Positions 41,979 through 53,527 of a DNA stretch of 64,000 bases are shown piece after piece. The notes below the pieces were generated by a model. It was not told where the DNA came from. It saw only the letters and a program-made list of their open reading frames with translations, and searched no databases. Position 1 is the stretch's first letter, and every line of letters begins with the position of its first letter. The DNA lies in assembly GCA_017431225.1 (NCBI GenBank), contig JAFRLM010000014.1, forward strand, positions 1 to 64,000. Reading direction: 5' to 3'. The position numbers and the translations under genes are program-made. The stretch comes from Erysipelotrichaceae bacterium (GTDB taxonomy: Bacteria; Bacillota_I; Bacilli_A; Erysipelotrichales; Erysipelotrichaceae).

Positions 41979-42461
41979 ATGTATATCCGAAAAAGTGAAG
42001 TGTCTGATCTGCAGACCATCAAAGAGATCTACCGTGATGCCAAGCTGTTCATGAGGGCACACGGAAACATGAACCAGTGGATCAACGGCTACCCGAGCGA
42101 TGAACTGATCCTGCAGGATATCGCGGACGGAGACAGCTATCTCTGCCTGGAAGGCGATGAAGCGCAGGCGATCTTTGTCTATAAGCGAGGCATCGATCCG
42201 ACTTACCTCAAGATCGACGGACAATGGCTGAACGACGAGGAATACGGTGTTATCCACCGGATCGCGTCACGCGGAAAGATCAAAGGCACCGGCACTTTCT
42301 GCCTGAATTTCGGCCTGCAGCAGTGCCCGAATCTCCGGATCGATACCCATGCGGACAATCTACCCATGCAAAGTCTTCTGAATAAGGAAGGCTTTACCTA
42401 TTGCGGGACCATCTATCTCGCAAACGGCGATCCACGTATGGCCTATCATAAAAAAATCTGA
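41979..42461 (+). CDS. GNAT-family N-acetyltransferase
   Basis: A 160-residue acetyltransferase. The N-terminal IRKSEVSDLQTIKEIYRDAKLFMRAHGN and C-terminal RIDTHADNLPMQSLLNKEGFTYCGTIYL show the GNAT fold; the acetyl-CoA loop (usually Q/RxxGxG/A) is replaced by IASRGKIKGTG. Similar Bacillota proteins are unassigned. TATAAT (41967-41972) ends 6 nt before the ATG with no ribosome site, so it should be leaderless. Substrate unknown. Confidence 0.82.
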   Translation: MYIRKSEVSDLQTIKEIYRDAKLFMRAHGNMNQWINGYPSDELILQDIADGDSYLCLEGDEAQAIFVYKRGIDPTYLKIDGQWLNDEEYGVIHRIASRGKIKGTGTFCLNFGLQQCPNLRIDTHADNLPMQSLLNKEGFTYCGTIYLANGDPRMAYHKKI

Positions 42462-42488
42462 AACCAGCTTTATCTCCGTCAGAAATCT

Positions 42489-42520
42489 ATGCCCTCCGGC
42501 TGATTGCCATAGGGCATTTT
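42489..42520 (+). terminator. Terminator of the GNAT gene
   Basis: The stem ATGCCCT (42489-42495) pairs with AGGGCAT (42511-42517) and is followed by TTTTCTTTCC. Confidence 0.65.
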
Positions 42521-42536
42521 CTTTCCCGTAAAGAAG

Positions 42537-42591
42537 AAAGATCCGTTGCTCTGACTGAATTCCCCATCAGCCGGAGCAACGGATCTTTTAT
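42537..42591 (-). terminator. Terminator of the ATP synthase operon
   Basis: A perfect 15-bp stem (42537-42551 with 42574-42588) and a 22-nt loop, followed on the minus strand by TTCTTC, lie about 25 nt beyond the atpC stop. Confidence 0.85.
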
Positions 42592-42615
42592 ATTTGAAAT
42601 TGGTAGAAGAATGTA

Positions 42616-45278
<2,663 letters not shown>

Positions 45279-45279
45279 T

Positions 45280-46803
45280 TTACTGTGCTCCGTTTATCAT
45301 CAGATAATCGTTCAGAGATTCAGTAATACCCGCTTTTAATCCTTCGATCAGAGTGTCATCAAGAGCACCCTTCTCTTCAATTGCGTTCAATAAGTCCGCG
45401 TGTTTTGCCTGCATGTCACGATGTAAGGCTTTTTCGAAATCAGAGATATGTTCCACATCGATCTTATCCATGAAGCCGTTTTCAACAGCATAGATGGATA
45501 CAACCTGTAACGGCATCGTCAGCGGTGAATACTGCGGCTGTTTCAGGATTGCCTGCAAACGGGCACCGTGGTCGATGGTCTTCTGTGTGACCGGATCGAG
45601 ATCGGAGCCAAACTGCGTAAAGCTTAATAATTCGTTGTACTGAGCCAGTTCAAGCTTTAAGGACTTGGCGACAGCTTTCATAGCCTTTGTCTGAGCGGCA
45701 GAACCGACACGGGAAACAGAGAGGCCCGGATCGACTGCCGGACGGTTACCGGCGTTGAACATTTCAGTCTGTAAGAACAGCTGACCATCTGTGATGGAGA
45801 TAACGTTGGTCGGGATATACGCAGAAATATCACCGGCCTGTGTTTCGATGATCGGGAGAGCGGTAATAGAACCGGCACCCAGTTCATCATTCAGCTTACA
45901 GGCTCTTTCAAGTAAACGTGAATGCAGATAGAAAACATCACCCGGATAAGCTTCACGTCCCGGAGGTCTCCTTAACAGCAGTGACATAGCACGGTAAGCT
46001 ACAGCATGCTTGGAGAGATCATCGTAGACGATCAGGACATCCATGCCGTTTTCCATCCATTCCTCACCGATCGCGCAGCCTGCATACGGAGCAATGTACT
46101 GCATCGGAGCGGATTCGGATGCTGTTGCGACAACAACAGTTGTGTATTCCATCGCGCCGCCCTGTTTCAGTTTTTCAACTAACTGAGCAACGGTGGAAGC
46201 TTTCTGACCGATAGCAACGTAAATACAGCGTACGTTCTGTCCTCTCTGATTGAGGATCGTATCGATAGCGATCGCTGTCTTACCTGTCTGACGGTCACCG
46301 ATGATAAGTTCACGCTGTCCCTTACCAATCGGGATCATGGAGTCGATGACCTTTAAACCGGTCATCAAAGGTTGATGTACACTCTTACGAGTCATAACAC
46401 CAGGAGCAACTCTTTCGATAGGACGATACTTATCACTTGTGATCGGTCCTAATCCGTCGATCGGTTCGCCTAATGCATTAACTACACGGCCAAGCAGTTC
46501 TTCACCTACTTTGACTTCAGCGATCTGCTTTGTACGCTTAACGGACTGACCTTCCTTGATGTTCTTGTCACTACCTAAAATAACGATACCGACGGATTCC
46601 TCTTCGAGGTTGAGAATCATACCCATGGTTCCGTCTTCGAATTCAACCAGCTCTGAAGCCATAGCCTTATCCAGGCCCTGAGCCAAAGCAATACCGTCAC
46701 CAACAGTGATTACACGGCCGATATCGTCTGCTTCGATCTTATCTTCGTAATGTTTAATGCGTTCCTTAATAAGAGCGCTAATTTCTTGCGGTTTAAGATC
46801 CAT
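45280..46803 (-). CDS. atpA: ATP synthase F1 subunit alpha
   Basis: A 507-residue regulatory subunit with Walker [14 protein letters not shown] at about residue 170, the alpha signature [17 protein letters not shown] at about 365, and an N-terminal crown domain. It alternates with beta in F1. It follows atpH by 4 bp. Confidence 0.97.
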   Translation of the reverse strand: MDLKPQEISALIKERIKHYEDKIEADDIGRVITVGDGIALAQGLDKAMASELVEFEDGTMGMILNLEEESVGIVILGSDKNIKEGQSVKRTKQIAEVKVGEELLGRVVNALGEPIDGLGPITSDKYRPIERVAPGVMTRKSVHQPLMTGLKVIDSMIPIGKGQRELIIGDRQTGKTAIAIDTILNQRGQNVRCIYVAIGQKASTVAQLVEKLKQGGAMEYTTVVVATASESAPMQYIAPYAGCAIGEEWMENGMDVLIVYDDLSKHAVAYRAMSLLLRRPPGREAYPGDVFYLHSRLLERACKLNDELGAGSITALPIIETQAGDISAYIPTNVISITDGQLFLQTEMFNAGNRPAVDPGLSVSRVGSAAQTKAMKAVAKSLKLELAQYNELLSFTQFGSDLDPVTQKTIDHGARLQAILKQPQYSPLTMPLQVVSIYAVENGFMDKIDVEHISDFEKALHRDMQAKHADLLNAIEEKGALDDTLIEGLKAGITESLNDYLMINGAQ

Positions 46804-46807
46804 TTCC

Positions 46808-47338
46808 TCACCAGCTTTCTTTCAGTAACTCTTCTCTTAAAGAGTTGACTCTCGCTTTTAAAGAAGAGTCGTATACACGATCGTTAATGTAGATGCGGGT
46901 TCCGGCTAATAAAGTCTTGTCGATCTTGTTTGTGATCTCGACTTTTTTGCCGAGTTTCTTGCCGATCGCCTCAGCGATTTCAGCCGTCTCTTTCGCAGTA
47001 AGTTCTCTGGCCGATACGACCGTAACTTCCTGGATCTTGAGCTCTTCGTTGCACAGAGAGATGAAGCTCTTCAGGATATCAACGATATAGTGGCTTCTTC
47101 CGCTGTCGACCAAAAGAGACATGAAGTTAACAAAGTCTCTATCGGCGCCTTTTAAGACATCTTTTAACAGAGCTTTCTTATCGCTCTTTGCGATAGCCCT
47201 AGTCTCTAAAAACTTAATGACATCGCGGTCGACAACGCTCAGCATATCAGCTGCCTGATCTTTTAATTCGGCAACCTTCTTTTCATCTGCCGCAAGCGAA
47301 AAGAATGCTTGCGCATAGCGTTCAGCGACCTGATTCAT
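46808..47338 (-). CDS. atpH: ATP synthase F1 subunit delta
   Basis: A 176-residue peripheral-stalk subunit. The N-terminal helical domain starts [13 protein letters not shown]; the C-terminal part carries [58 protein letters not shown], the family signature. Its ATG overlaps atpF by 17 bp. Confidence 0.95.
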   Translation of the reverse strand: MNQVAERYAQAFFSLAADEKKVAELKDQAADMLSVVDRDVIKFLETRAIAKSDKKALLKDVLKGADRDFVNFMSLLVDSGRSHYIVDILKSFISLCNEELKIQEVTVVSARELTAKETAEIAEAIGKKLGKKVEITNKIDKTLLAGTRIYINDRVYDSSLKARVNSLREELLKESW

Positions 47339-47837
47339 TCTGAATCTCCTTTACGAAAGATTCAATTGCGCGCTGATCCTGAGCGGCCAGTTCTTCTTTA
47401 CCCATTAATTTGGTGCTGGCAGCCAGGGCAACATCAACAATCTCCTTCTGGAGATCTTTTCTTAGCTCGGCCTTTTCTTTTTCGATCGTGGCATTCGCTT
47501 TTTCTAATGTGGCTGACGCCTGACGATTCGCTTCTTCAAGGATACGTTCCTTTTCGTCGCTTGCTTCTTTGCGAGCTACTTCAACGATATCCTTGGCTCT
47601 TGCTTTGACCTCTTTAAGCTCTTGCTCGGTCTTAGCTCTGTAGCCTTCCGCTTCTTCCTTCATTTTCTCGGCGTCAGTTAAACGCTTCTGCATCAGATCC
47701 TGACGCTTAGCGATCATCTCACGACCGGGAGTCCAAAGAAATTTCGTAGCAAAGAACAATAATACACCGGTGGCGCATAATTGCGTTACGACCGTCAGCC
47801 AGTTTGGAAAGAGTTGCTCAGCAACTGCAATATCCAT
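47322..47837 (-). CDS. atpF: ATP synthase Fo subunit b
   Basis: A 171-residue stator subunit. One membrane helix (about residues 12-32, LTVVTQLCATGVLLFFATKFLW) precedes a long Ala/Lys/Glu-rich coiled coil that dimerises. AAGGAG precedes the ATG. A single b gene is present, as in heterotrophic bacteria. Confidence 0.96.
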   Translation of the reverse strand: MDIAVAEQLFPNWLTVVTQLCATGVLLFFATKFLWTPGREMIAKRQDLMQKRLTDAEKMKEEAEGYRAKTEQELKEVKARAKDIVEVARKEASDEKERILEEANRQASATLEKANATIEKEKAELRKDLQKEIVDVALAASTKLMGKEELAAQDQRAIESFVKEIQNESGR

Positions 47838-47860
47838 ACTGTACTCCTTTCCTTAGACTA

Positions 47861-48094
47861 TTAGTTGAATACGAAGATCAGAATAATAGCGATAAGCAAA
47901 CCGTAGATAGCACATGTTTCGGAAATAGCATCACCGAGAATCATGATCGTACGAATCTGATTCATAGCCTCAGGATTCTTACCAACAGACTCAACTGCCT
48001 GTTTGGCAACACTACCTTCTCCGAATCCGGTTGCAAAGCCGGTGAAGACTGCGATAGCTGCTGCGATTGCGACTAAACCTCTACCAATATCCAT
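47861..48094 (-). CDS. atpE: ATP synthase Fo subunit c, two-carboxylate (Na+-type) signature
   Basis: A 77-residue hairpin proteolipid. Helix 1 has GFGEGSVAKQAVESVGKNPEA with Glu26 where Na+-binding c subunits usually carry Gln; helix 2 has GDAISETCAIY with the ion-binding Glu59 followed by Thr60. The Glu26-Glu59 spacing of 33 equals the Glu32-Glu65 pair of the Fusobacterium nucleatum c ring, a described two-carboxylate Na+ motif. The ring is therefore probably Na+-coupled. AAGGAGG precedes the ATG. Confidence 0.95.
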   Translation of the reverse strand: MDIGRGLVAIAAAIAVFTGFATGFGEGSVAKQAVESVGKNPEAMNQIRTIMILGDAISETCAIYGLLIAIILIFVFN

Positions 48095-48106
48095 ATTTTC
48101 CTCCTT

Positions 48107-48796
48107 CTACTCTTCACCTAACTCATTGGCTACTAAAGCCATGGTCAGGGAGATAAATATGTACATCTGGATTAAACCAGAAAATACATCAAAATAAGCG
48201 TGCAATACCGGGGCGAGGACAACGCCGACGATATTGAACTGAACAAGCTTGCCGATCAGAAGATTCGACACGATGTTTGTTGCTGTATATACCAATGACA
48301 TCAGAATGGAACCACTGAGGATGTTACCAAACAGACGCATAGACATGGAAATTAAAGGTGTGAATTTCGAGATGATGTTACCGGCGACCATGAACGGGAA
48401 CGGTTCGATCAGGCCGTGGAGGTAACCGCCGACACCGGCACTCTTGATGGATGCACGCTGAATGAGGACCCAGGTGATGAACGCCAGAGCGATCGTAACG
48501 CTCAGGTTCATTGTCGGTGTGTTGAATCCGAACAGACCGGACAGGTTGGCAACAGCGAGGTACAGGACCAGGGTTCCAATGTACGGACCCATGTTCTTGA
48601 CGCTCTTGGCGCCCATGACTTCTTTGACCATACCATCGACCCATTCGATCAGGTACAGAGCACCAAAGACCAGTCCTTTCGGTTTTTCATACGGATCGGC
48701 TGCCTTGATCTTTTTTCCGGCAACAACGCAAAGAATGCACAGCAAAGCTGTGATGATCAGAATTGATGGTATCTCTTTTTGAATAACAACTGTCAT
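48107..48796 (-). CDS. atpB: ATP synthase Fo subunit a
   Basis: A 229-residue membrane subunit with five to six helices. The conserved Arg of the ion channel is in LISMSMRLFGNILSGSILM (helix 4 of the usual numbering) and the final helix contains VLHAYFDVFSGLIQMYIFISLT. The ATG overlaps the stop of the preceding subunit I gene (ATGA), with GGAGG just upstream. Confidence 0.95.
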   Translation of the reverse strand: MTVVIQKEIPSILIITALLCILCVVAGKKIKAADPYEKPKGLVFGALYLIEWVDGMVKEVMGAKSVKNMGPYIGTLVLYLAVANLSGLFGFNTPTMNLSVTIALAFITWVLIQRASIKSAGVGGYLHGLIEPFPFMVAGNIISKFTPLISMSMRLFGNILSGSILMSLVYTATNIVSNLLIGKLVQFNIVGVVLAPVLHAYFDVFSGLIQMYIFISLTMALVANELGEE

Positions 48797-49146
48797 GATT
48801 CCTCCCCGCGCGCATAAAGTATTAGCAACATCACTCTGTTCAAAAACATACTGCCGAAGACTGCAAACAGATTAAAGGTCTCCGGAAACAGGGCCGCGAT
48901 GACCATCGGCAGCGCCAGCAGCACGATCCTCAGGACAAAGCCCAGAGAGACTTTCGAGATTCCGCCGCTTGCTGTTCCCAGAACTGCGTCGACCATTTTG
49001 GTCAGGACCAGCAGATACAGGATATAGAACAGTTGGCCAAGCAGAAGCCCGAACGAGATCGTTTTGTCGAAAAAAAGGAAAACGACTGCCGTCAAAGCTA
49101 TGATCACCGATGATATTTGAGTTGTCTTCACATGTTCCTTGATCAC
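48793..49146 (-). CDS. ATP synthase-associated membrane protein I (AtpI-like)
   Basis: About 117 residues with four membrane helices, occupying the atpI position. GTG 49146 is preferred because it forms a GTGA overlap with the small gene upstream and GGGAG lies about 11 nt before it; an in-frame GTG at 49194 would overlap that gene by 50 bp. AtpI-type proteins help assemble the c ring. Divergent in sequence, so the identification rests mainly on position and topology. Confidence 0.75.
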   Translation of the reverse strand: MIKEHVKTTQISSVIIALTAVVFLFFDKTISFGLLLGQLFYILYLLVLTKMVDAVLGTASGGISKVSLGFVLRIVLLALPMVIAALFPETFNLFAVFGSMFLNRVMLLILYARGEES

Positions 49147-49313
49147 TTTTTCATGGTCTCCCAAATAATTGTCCAGAGAAAGGACATGCAACACGCGAAG
49201 GCAATCAGAATACCTGCGGTCATGTTATGAAAAAGCGAACCAAAGTATATACCGGCCACAAACAGTGAGACGATTGTCATCGCACAGCCGATCATCATGA
49301 TCCCCCTCTTCAT
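49143..49313 (-). CDS. Small two-helix AtpZ/AtpI-like protein (56 aa), first gene of the atp operon
   Basis: A 56-residue protein with two membrane helices (GCAMTIVSLFVAGIYFG and TAGILIAFACCMSFLWTIIW). The stop overlaps the next start (GTGA). This is the topology and position of AtpZ/AtpI accessory subunits, which aid Mg2+ or Na+ handling and ring assembly. Two starts are possible: ATG 49313, 6 nt after a -10 box (leaderless), or ATG 49295/49298, behind GAGGGGG. Too short for most automatic calls. Confidence 0.7.
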   Translation of the reverse strand: MKRGIMMIGCAMTIVSLFVAGIYFGSLFHNMTAGILIAFACCMSFLWTIIWETMKK

Positions 49314-49319
49314 GCCTCT

Positions 49320-49348
49320 AGTGTAATGGAACTGGTTATAAACGTCAA
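49320..49348 (-). promoter_or_regulatory. Promoter of the ATP synthase operon
   Basis: Minus-strand TTGACG (49343-49348), an exact 17-bp spacer and TACACT (49320-49325), 6 nt before ATG 49313. No other promoter is visible before atpB. Confidence 0.7.
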
Positions 49349-49459
49349 CATACTCTTCCTATTTAATATAGGTATGTATTTATTCCTTTTTGGGCATAAA
49401 TACGAAGTATCTGTACAAATTTGTGCATCTGTTCATTCAATAGCACAAGAAAATTCCAT

Positions 49460-50326
49460 TTATTCCGTTCTCTGGTGAACGACCAGCTGCGAGAAAGGAA
49501 TGCTGATGCCCTCCCGGTCGAAGCGCTTTTTGATCGCCAGACGAAGCTCTCTGCCAACGTTCAGGAACTCCCTTCCTCTTGTCGGCTGGCGCACCATGAT
49601 ATCGACACTGCTGGAGTTGAAAGCGTTGATCCCGACGATCTCCGCCTCTCCGCAGCAGGTGTCCGGATGCTCTTTCGCGTAGTCCGCGACTGTTTCACGG
49701 ATGATCTGCAGCAGTCTTTCCGTATCCGCCTCATAGGGTGTCGGGACAGTCAGCACAGCCGAGCTGTTCTTAGCGGAATAGTTCACGACCGTACGGATCT
49801 CGCCGTTCGGGATGATCACTCTTTCACCGGTCCGGGTAATGAGGTAAGTGCAACGCATCGCCAGGGACGTAACATCACCCTCATGCTCATTGATCTTGAC
49901 ATAGTCGCCGACCGCATACTGTCTCTCGAACATGATGAACAGTCCGGCAAACATATCACCGATGATGCTCTGCGCTCCCATGGAGATGATGATCGCCCCG
50001 ATCCCGGCAGCCGCCACCATGTTGAACGCGACAGAACCGAAACCGAGAATATTGATACTGATGCATAGCGCGATGAAATAGATCACATAACGGCTCACAC
50101 TGCGCAGCAATGTCATCGTTGTGATCAGTTCCTTCGACTTGCTGTCGTCCGATCCTTCCCTTGCTTTCGCGATCACCTTCGCGGTCACCTTGGACAAGCT
50201 GTTCAGAAGGATCCGGGCAATAAGAAAGACCAGAACGATGAACAGCAGATTCATCGCCGTTTTTGTCAGATCACCACTGTAATCTTTCAGTATCTCTTCC
50301 CAGTTAAAAGTCATCTTATTCTCCAC
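49460..50326 (-). CDS. MscS-family mechanosensitive ion channel
   Basis: A 288-residue small-conductance channel protein. Three membrane helices (about residues 15-130) end in the pore helix VAFNMVAAAGIGAIIISMGAQSIIGDMFAGLF, followed by the MscS beta domain EGDVTSLAMRCTYLITRTGERVIIPNGEI and a C-terminal alpha/beta domain. It releases solutes on hypo-osmotic shock. GGTGGAG precedes the ATG. Confidence 0.93.
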   Translation of the reverse strand: MENKMTFNWEEILKDYSGDLTKTAMNLLFIVLVFLIARILLNSLSKVTAKVIAKAREGSDDSKSKELITTMTLLRSVSRYVIYFIALCISINILGFGSVAFNMVAAAGIGAIIISMGAQSIIGDMFAGLFIMFERQYAVGDYVKINEHEGDVTSLAMRCTYLITRTGERVIIPNGEIRTVVNYSAKNSSAVLTVPTPYEADTERLLQIIRETVADYAKEHPDTCCGEAEIVGINAFNSSSVDIMVRQPTRGREFLNVGRELRLAIKKRFDREGISIPFSQLVVHQRTE

Positions 50327-50389
50327 CTGTCTGTTCCGGGATCACCGGATCTTTCGTTATCAGTTTATAGTTTAATAGCACTTTATTTG

Positions 50390-50842
50390 TCAAAGTTCCG
50401 CCAGCATTTTGTCCGGGTCTTCCGCGGCTTTTACCTTGTCGTTAGCCCGGATGATGATCCCGTTTTCATCGATAAGATAAGTTGTCCGGACGACGCCCAT
50501 CGACACTTTGCCATAGAGTTTTTTCTCTTTCCAGACATCATAGAGCTGAATGACTTCCTTCTCCGGATCCGCCAGGATCGTGATCTTCAGATCCTGTTTT
50601 TCCTCAAAACGCTTATGTGAGCTGACCGGATCCTTGCTTACGCCGAGGACGACTGCGCCCTTCTCCGTAAACTGCGGCACCAGCCGGGAATAACCGCATG
50701 CCTGTTTGGTGCAGCCGGATGTATTGTCCTTCGGATAAAAATACAGGATGACTTTCTTTCCTCTGTAGTCACTCAGTGAATGCATATCGCCATTCTGGTC
50801 CGGCAAACGGAATTCCGGCGCTTTTGTACCTGTTTCAAGCAT
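50390..50842 (-). CDS. bcp: Peroxiredoxin of the Bcp/PrxQ type
   Basis: A 150-residue thioredoxin-fold peroxidase. The peroxidatic Cys lies in DNTSGCTKQACGYSR, with the resolving Cys five residues on, the PrxQ arrangement. GTKAPEFRLPDQNG and KVILYFYPKD are family motifs. It reduces peroxides in the cytoplasm, useful for an anaerobe. GAGGA lies 9 nt before the ATG. Monocistronic. Confidence 0.95.
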   Translation of the reverse strand: MLETGTKAPEFRLPDQNGDMHSLSDYRGKKVILYFYPKDNTSGCTKQACGYSRLVPQFTEKGAVVLGVSKDPVSSHKRFEEKQDLKITILADPEKEVIQLYDVWKEKKLYGKVSMGVVRTTYLIDENGIIIRANDKVKAAEDPDKMLAEL

Positions 50843-50952
50843 CTTTCGATCCTCTCTTTCTTCCTTTTAATCATAGCCGAATCCGGCAGTGAAAGAGAAC
50901 TATTCGGAAACGGTCCTCAAAATGGTATCATTCAGTTGTGAGGAAGACAGTT

Positions 50953-52200
50953 ATGAAAAACACATTCGCAAAAGACAAAAAGGAACTGTATGCGCTCGGT
51001 GAGGAGCTCTTTAAGCACCCGGAACTCGGGTATAAGGAATTCACCAACAAAAAGATCCTGACAGAATACTTCGCCAGATACGGCCTGCAGACCGAAGACC
51101 TCGGTTTCCGCACCGCCTTCAAGGTATCGGTCGGTTCCGGTTCGCCGCACATCGGACTGGTCGCGGAGCTCGACGCGATCCCGACACTGGGGCATCCCTT
51201 CGCGAACAAGGTAGATCACGCTGCCCACAGCTGCGGACATTCGACCCAGTGCGCGATCATGGCGTATGCCCTGGTCAAACTCAAAGATGTCATCAAAAAC
51301 GGTACCGTGACCTTATTCTTCACGCCCGGTGAGGAATTCACGGATATCGCCTTCCGCAAGGACCTGATCCGCAAACATGAGATCAACTACATCGGCGGCA
51401 AGGTCAACATGCTGACGGCAGGCTGCTTCGATGATGTGGATCTGCTCATCCATCTGCACACCATGGGTGAAGGCAGATACCATTTCTCACTGAATACTTC
51501 CCTTACCGGATTCGTCTACAAGGAGATCACCTTCCACGGCAAAGCCACCCACGCGGCGATCGCCCCGGATAAAGGCATCAACGCACTGAACGCATTCGTT
51601 CTTTTCGATAATGCTGTGCATATGCTGCGCGAGACACTGCGGGAAGAGGATTTTGTCCGTATCCACGGCATACTTGCCGATGGCGGACAGACCGTCAATT
51701 CCATCCCGGAAAAGACCGTATACGAATGCTACGTCCGGGCCATGAATAACGAGGCCCTACTCAGCACCGCAGAAAAGGTCGATAATGCCGCCAAGCACTG
51801 CGCCAAAGCGCTTGGAGCGACTGCGACCATCAAGACCACGCCCGGCTATCTGCCGATGCATCAGAACCGTCTGATCAATGACATCATCCGTCAGAACATG
51901 CTGAAGTACTGCAGTCTTGAAGACATTCACGATAATGAGATCTCAATGGCAGCGGGTGACATCGGCGATCTTTCCCTGTTCAAACCGACCGTCCAGTTCG
52001 GTTACTCCGGTTTCAAGGGCAACTGCCACGGTAAGGATCTCTGCATCTGTGATGAGGAAAGAGCTTATCTTGAGCCTTCCGAGATCGTCTACAGCACGGT
52101 ACAGTATCTTCTGGAACACCCGGAATACGTTGAACGGATCTTAAAAGAATTCAAGCCGGAGATCACGATGGAGGAGTATCTGACTTATCTGAACCGTTAA
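50953..52200 (+). CDS. M20-family amidohydrolase/peptidase
   Basis: A 415-residue M20D-like hydrolase. Metal ligands and the base are in AELDAIPT, HSCGHSTQ, FFTPGEEFTD, LIHLHTMGEG and the C-terminal GNCHGKD; the dimerisation lid lies at about residues 190-310. It may hydrolyse N-acyl or aminobenzoyl-glutamate-type amides. ATG 50953 follows AGGAAG by 6 nt. An in-frame GTG at 50938 sits 6 nt after a TATCAT box and could be a leaderless start instead. Confidence 0.85.
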   Translation: MKNTFAKDKKELYALGEELFKHPELGYKEFTNKKILTEYFARYGLQTEDLGFRTAFKVSVGSGSPHIGLVAELDAIPTLGHPFANKVDHAAHSCGHSTQCAIMAYALVKLKDVIKNGTVTLFFTPGEEFTDIAFRKDLIRKHEINYIGGKVNMLTAGCFDDVDLLIHLHTMGEGRYHFSLNTSLTGFVYKEITFHGKATHAAIAPDKGINALNAFVLFDNAVHMLRETLREEDFVRIHGILADGGQTVNSIPEKTVYECYVRAMNNEALLSTAEKVDNAAKHCAKALGATATIKTTPGYLPMHQNRLINDIIRQNMLKYCSLEDIHDNEISMAAGDIGDLSLFKPTVQFGYSGFKGNCHGKDLCICDEERAYLEPSEIVYSTVQYLLEHPEYVERILKEFKPEITMEEYLTYLNR

Positions 52201-52218
52201 ACGATTCCTTACCATACG

Positions 52219-52244
52219 AAAGGAGCATGTCAGTGCTCCTTTTT
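52219..52244. terminator. Bidirectional terminator
   Basis: A 9-bp stem (AAAGGAGCA/TGCTCCTTT) between the convergent M20 and flavoprotein genes, with T's on the plus strand. Confidence 0.8.
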
Positions 52245-52266
52245 GTTTTATATTGTTTGTTCGGTT

Positions 52267-53202
52267 CTATTTCTTTTTCTTTTCCTGATTGCGCTTGTCA
52301 TTGATGATCTTTACATGTTCATCCGTGATCAGGGTAACGCCGTTTTCCTTTGCCCAGGCAACACAGCCGTTCAGGACCGTCTTCAGGAAGGGACGCGGGA
52401 CTTTGACGAAGTTCTTCAGCGCTTCATCCGTGAATTTGATCTGATCATCAACGCGGTCTGCCGCAAAGCGGATCGAAGCCAGATCGACTTCCTTGGGAGC
52501 CGGGATCGGCTCTGCGATCGGTTTTTTGAATCGCGGGAACTGCGTGTACCAGAAGTTCGTGGAATCACGGTAACCGTAATCGACCGGGACCGGCGGGAAA
52601 TCCTTTTTCGTAACACCGTTGACGATCGCGTCATAGTAACGTTCCTTCATCAGGATCTTATCGATATAAAGAATAAAGTGGGCGCCGTATTTTGATGTCA
52701 GCCCGTTGAAGTCGTTGTAGGGACCAGCGTAGCCGTCGTCGATATCCTCCGGCTTAAAGCGCTCCGCGTGTTCCAAATGTCTTGCCCAGGTGCATTCAAA
52801 TACCTGATAGGCATCACTCAGAACTTCCGGTCGTTCCGGATCCTGAGGATCCGCGATCCCTTTTTCGGTCTTCCATTTGAAATCCTTCATCTTCTCTTTG
52901 GATGGGCCGGGATAGCCGAGACGCACCGCTTCCTTAAAGACGGCTCTGTCATCGGTGACGAAATTCAGGGCGCATTTTCCGGTGCGCAGGATATTCAGGC
53001 CGGTATTGGAATTGTTGCGGCATTCCAGGATCATCGCGTAGCGGTCCTTGCCGGCGATGTAATACGGAAAACACAGAGAATAGGAGCCGACATTCAGACT
53101 GCCGTCTTCGTTAACCGTGGAGATGCAGACGGTCGGCATCGGAAAGAAGGAGGATGTCTGATAGAAGTTATCGACGATCCGCAGATCTTTGAAGGAGCTC
53201 AT
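52267..53202 (-). CDS. Flavin reductase-like (FMN-binding) protein, 311 aa
   Basis: A split-barrel flavoprotein of the flavin-reductase/DIM6-NTAB type in its N-terminal 200 residues: FFPMPTVCISTVNEDGSLNVGSYSLCFPYYI is the FMN-binding opening and NTGLNILRTGKCALNFV follows. The last 60 residues are extra, Lys-rich at the end. Substrate unknown. The ATG overlaps the DUF4298 stop (TAATG), so it ends the Tim44-like/DUF4298 operon. Confidence 0.78.
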   Translation of the reverse strand: MSSFKDLRIVDNFYQTSSFFPMPTVCISTVNEDGSLNVGSYSLCFPYYIAGKDRYAMILECRNNSNTGLNILRTGKCALNFVTDDRAVFKEAVRLGYPGPSKEKMKDFKWKTEKGIADPQDPERPEVLSDAYQVFECTWARHLEHAERFKPEDIDDGYAGPYNDFNGLTSKYGAHFILYIDKILMKERYYDAIVNGVTKKDFPPVPVDYGYRDSTNFWYTQFPRFKKPIAEPIPAPKEVDLASIRFAADRVDDQIKFTDEALKNFVKVPRPFLKTVLNGCVAWAKENGVTLITDEHVKIINDKRNQEKKKK

Positions 53203-53513
53203 TACCGGTCCTCCTTCAGATAACGGCTGACGACATCCGACATACGGATGACCAGATCCCGCTCATCTGTCAGAAGATCATATACGGCATCCTCGGAAAG
53301 CACGCCGCAGCGAAGGTCTTCCGGCAGCTCGCCCTTTTCCCAGGATTCATAGTCCTTCATCCACTGCCTTCCGGAATAGTATCTCTCCAGTTCGCGGATA
53401 TTCTTCCGGCTGACGGCATAGGCTTCCAGCGCTTTTTCCAAAGCGTCCAGAGCCGCTCTGCCAACGTTAAGATGATCTTCCATTTTTGTGATACGTTCAG
53501 TTTGTTTGCTCAT
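53202..53513 (-). CDS. DUF4298 domain protein
   Basis: A 103-residue soluble, helical protein with the DUF4298 signature ELERYYSGRQWMKDYESWEKGELPEDLRCGVLSEDAVYDLL. An N-terminal coiled coil (ITKMEDHLNVGRAALDALEKALEAY) precedes it. No known function. Lies between the Tim44-like gene (14 bp upstream) and the flavoprotein gene. Confidence 0.85.
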   Translation of the reverse strand: MSKQTERITKMEDHLNVGRAALDALEKALEAYAVSRKNIRELERYYSGRQWMKDYESWEKGELPEDLRCGVLSEDAVYDLLTDERDLVIRMSDVVSRYLKEDR

Positions 53514-53527
53514 GGTTCTCTCCGTTC

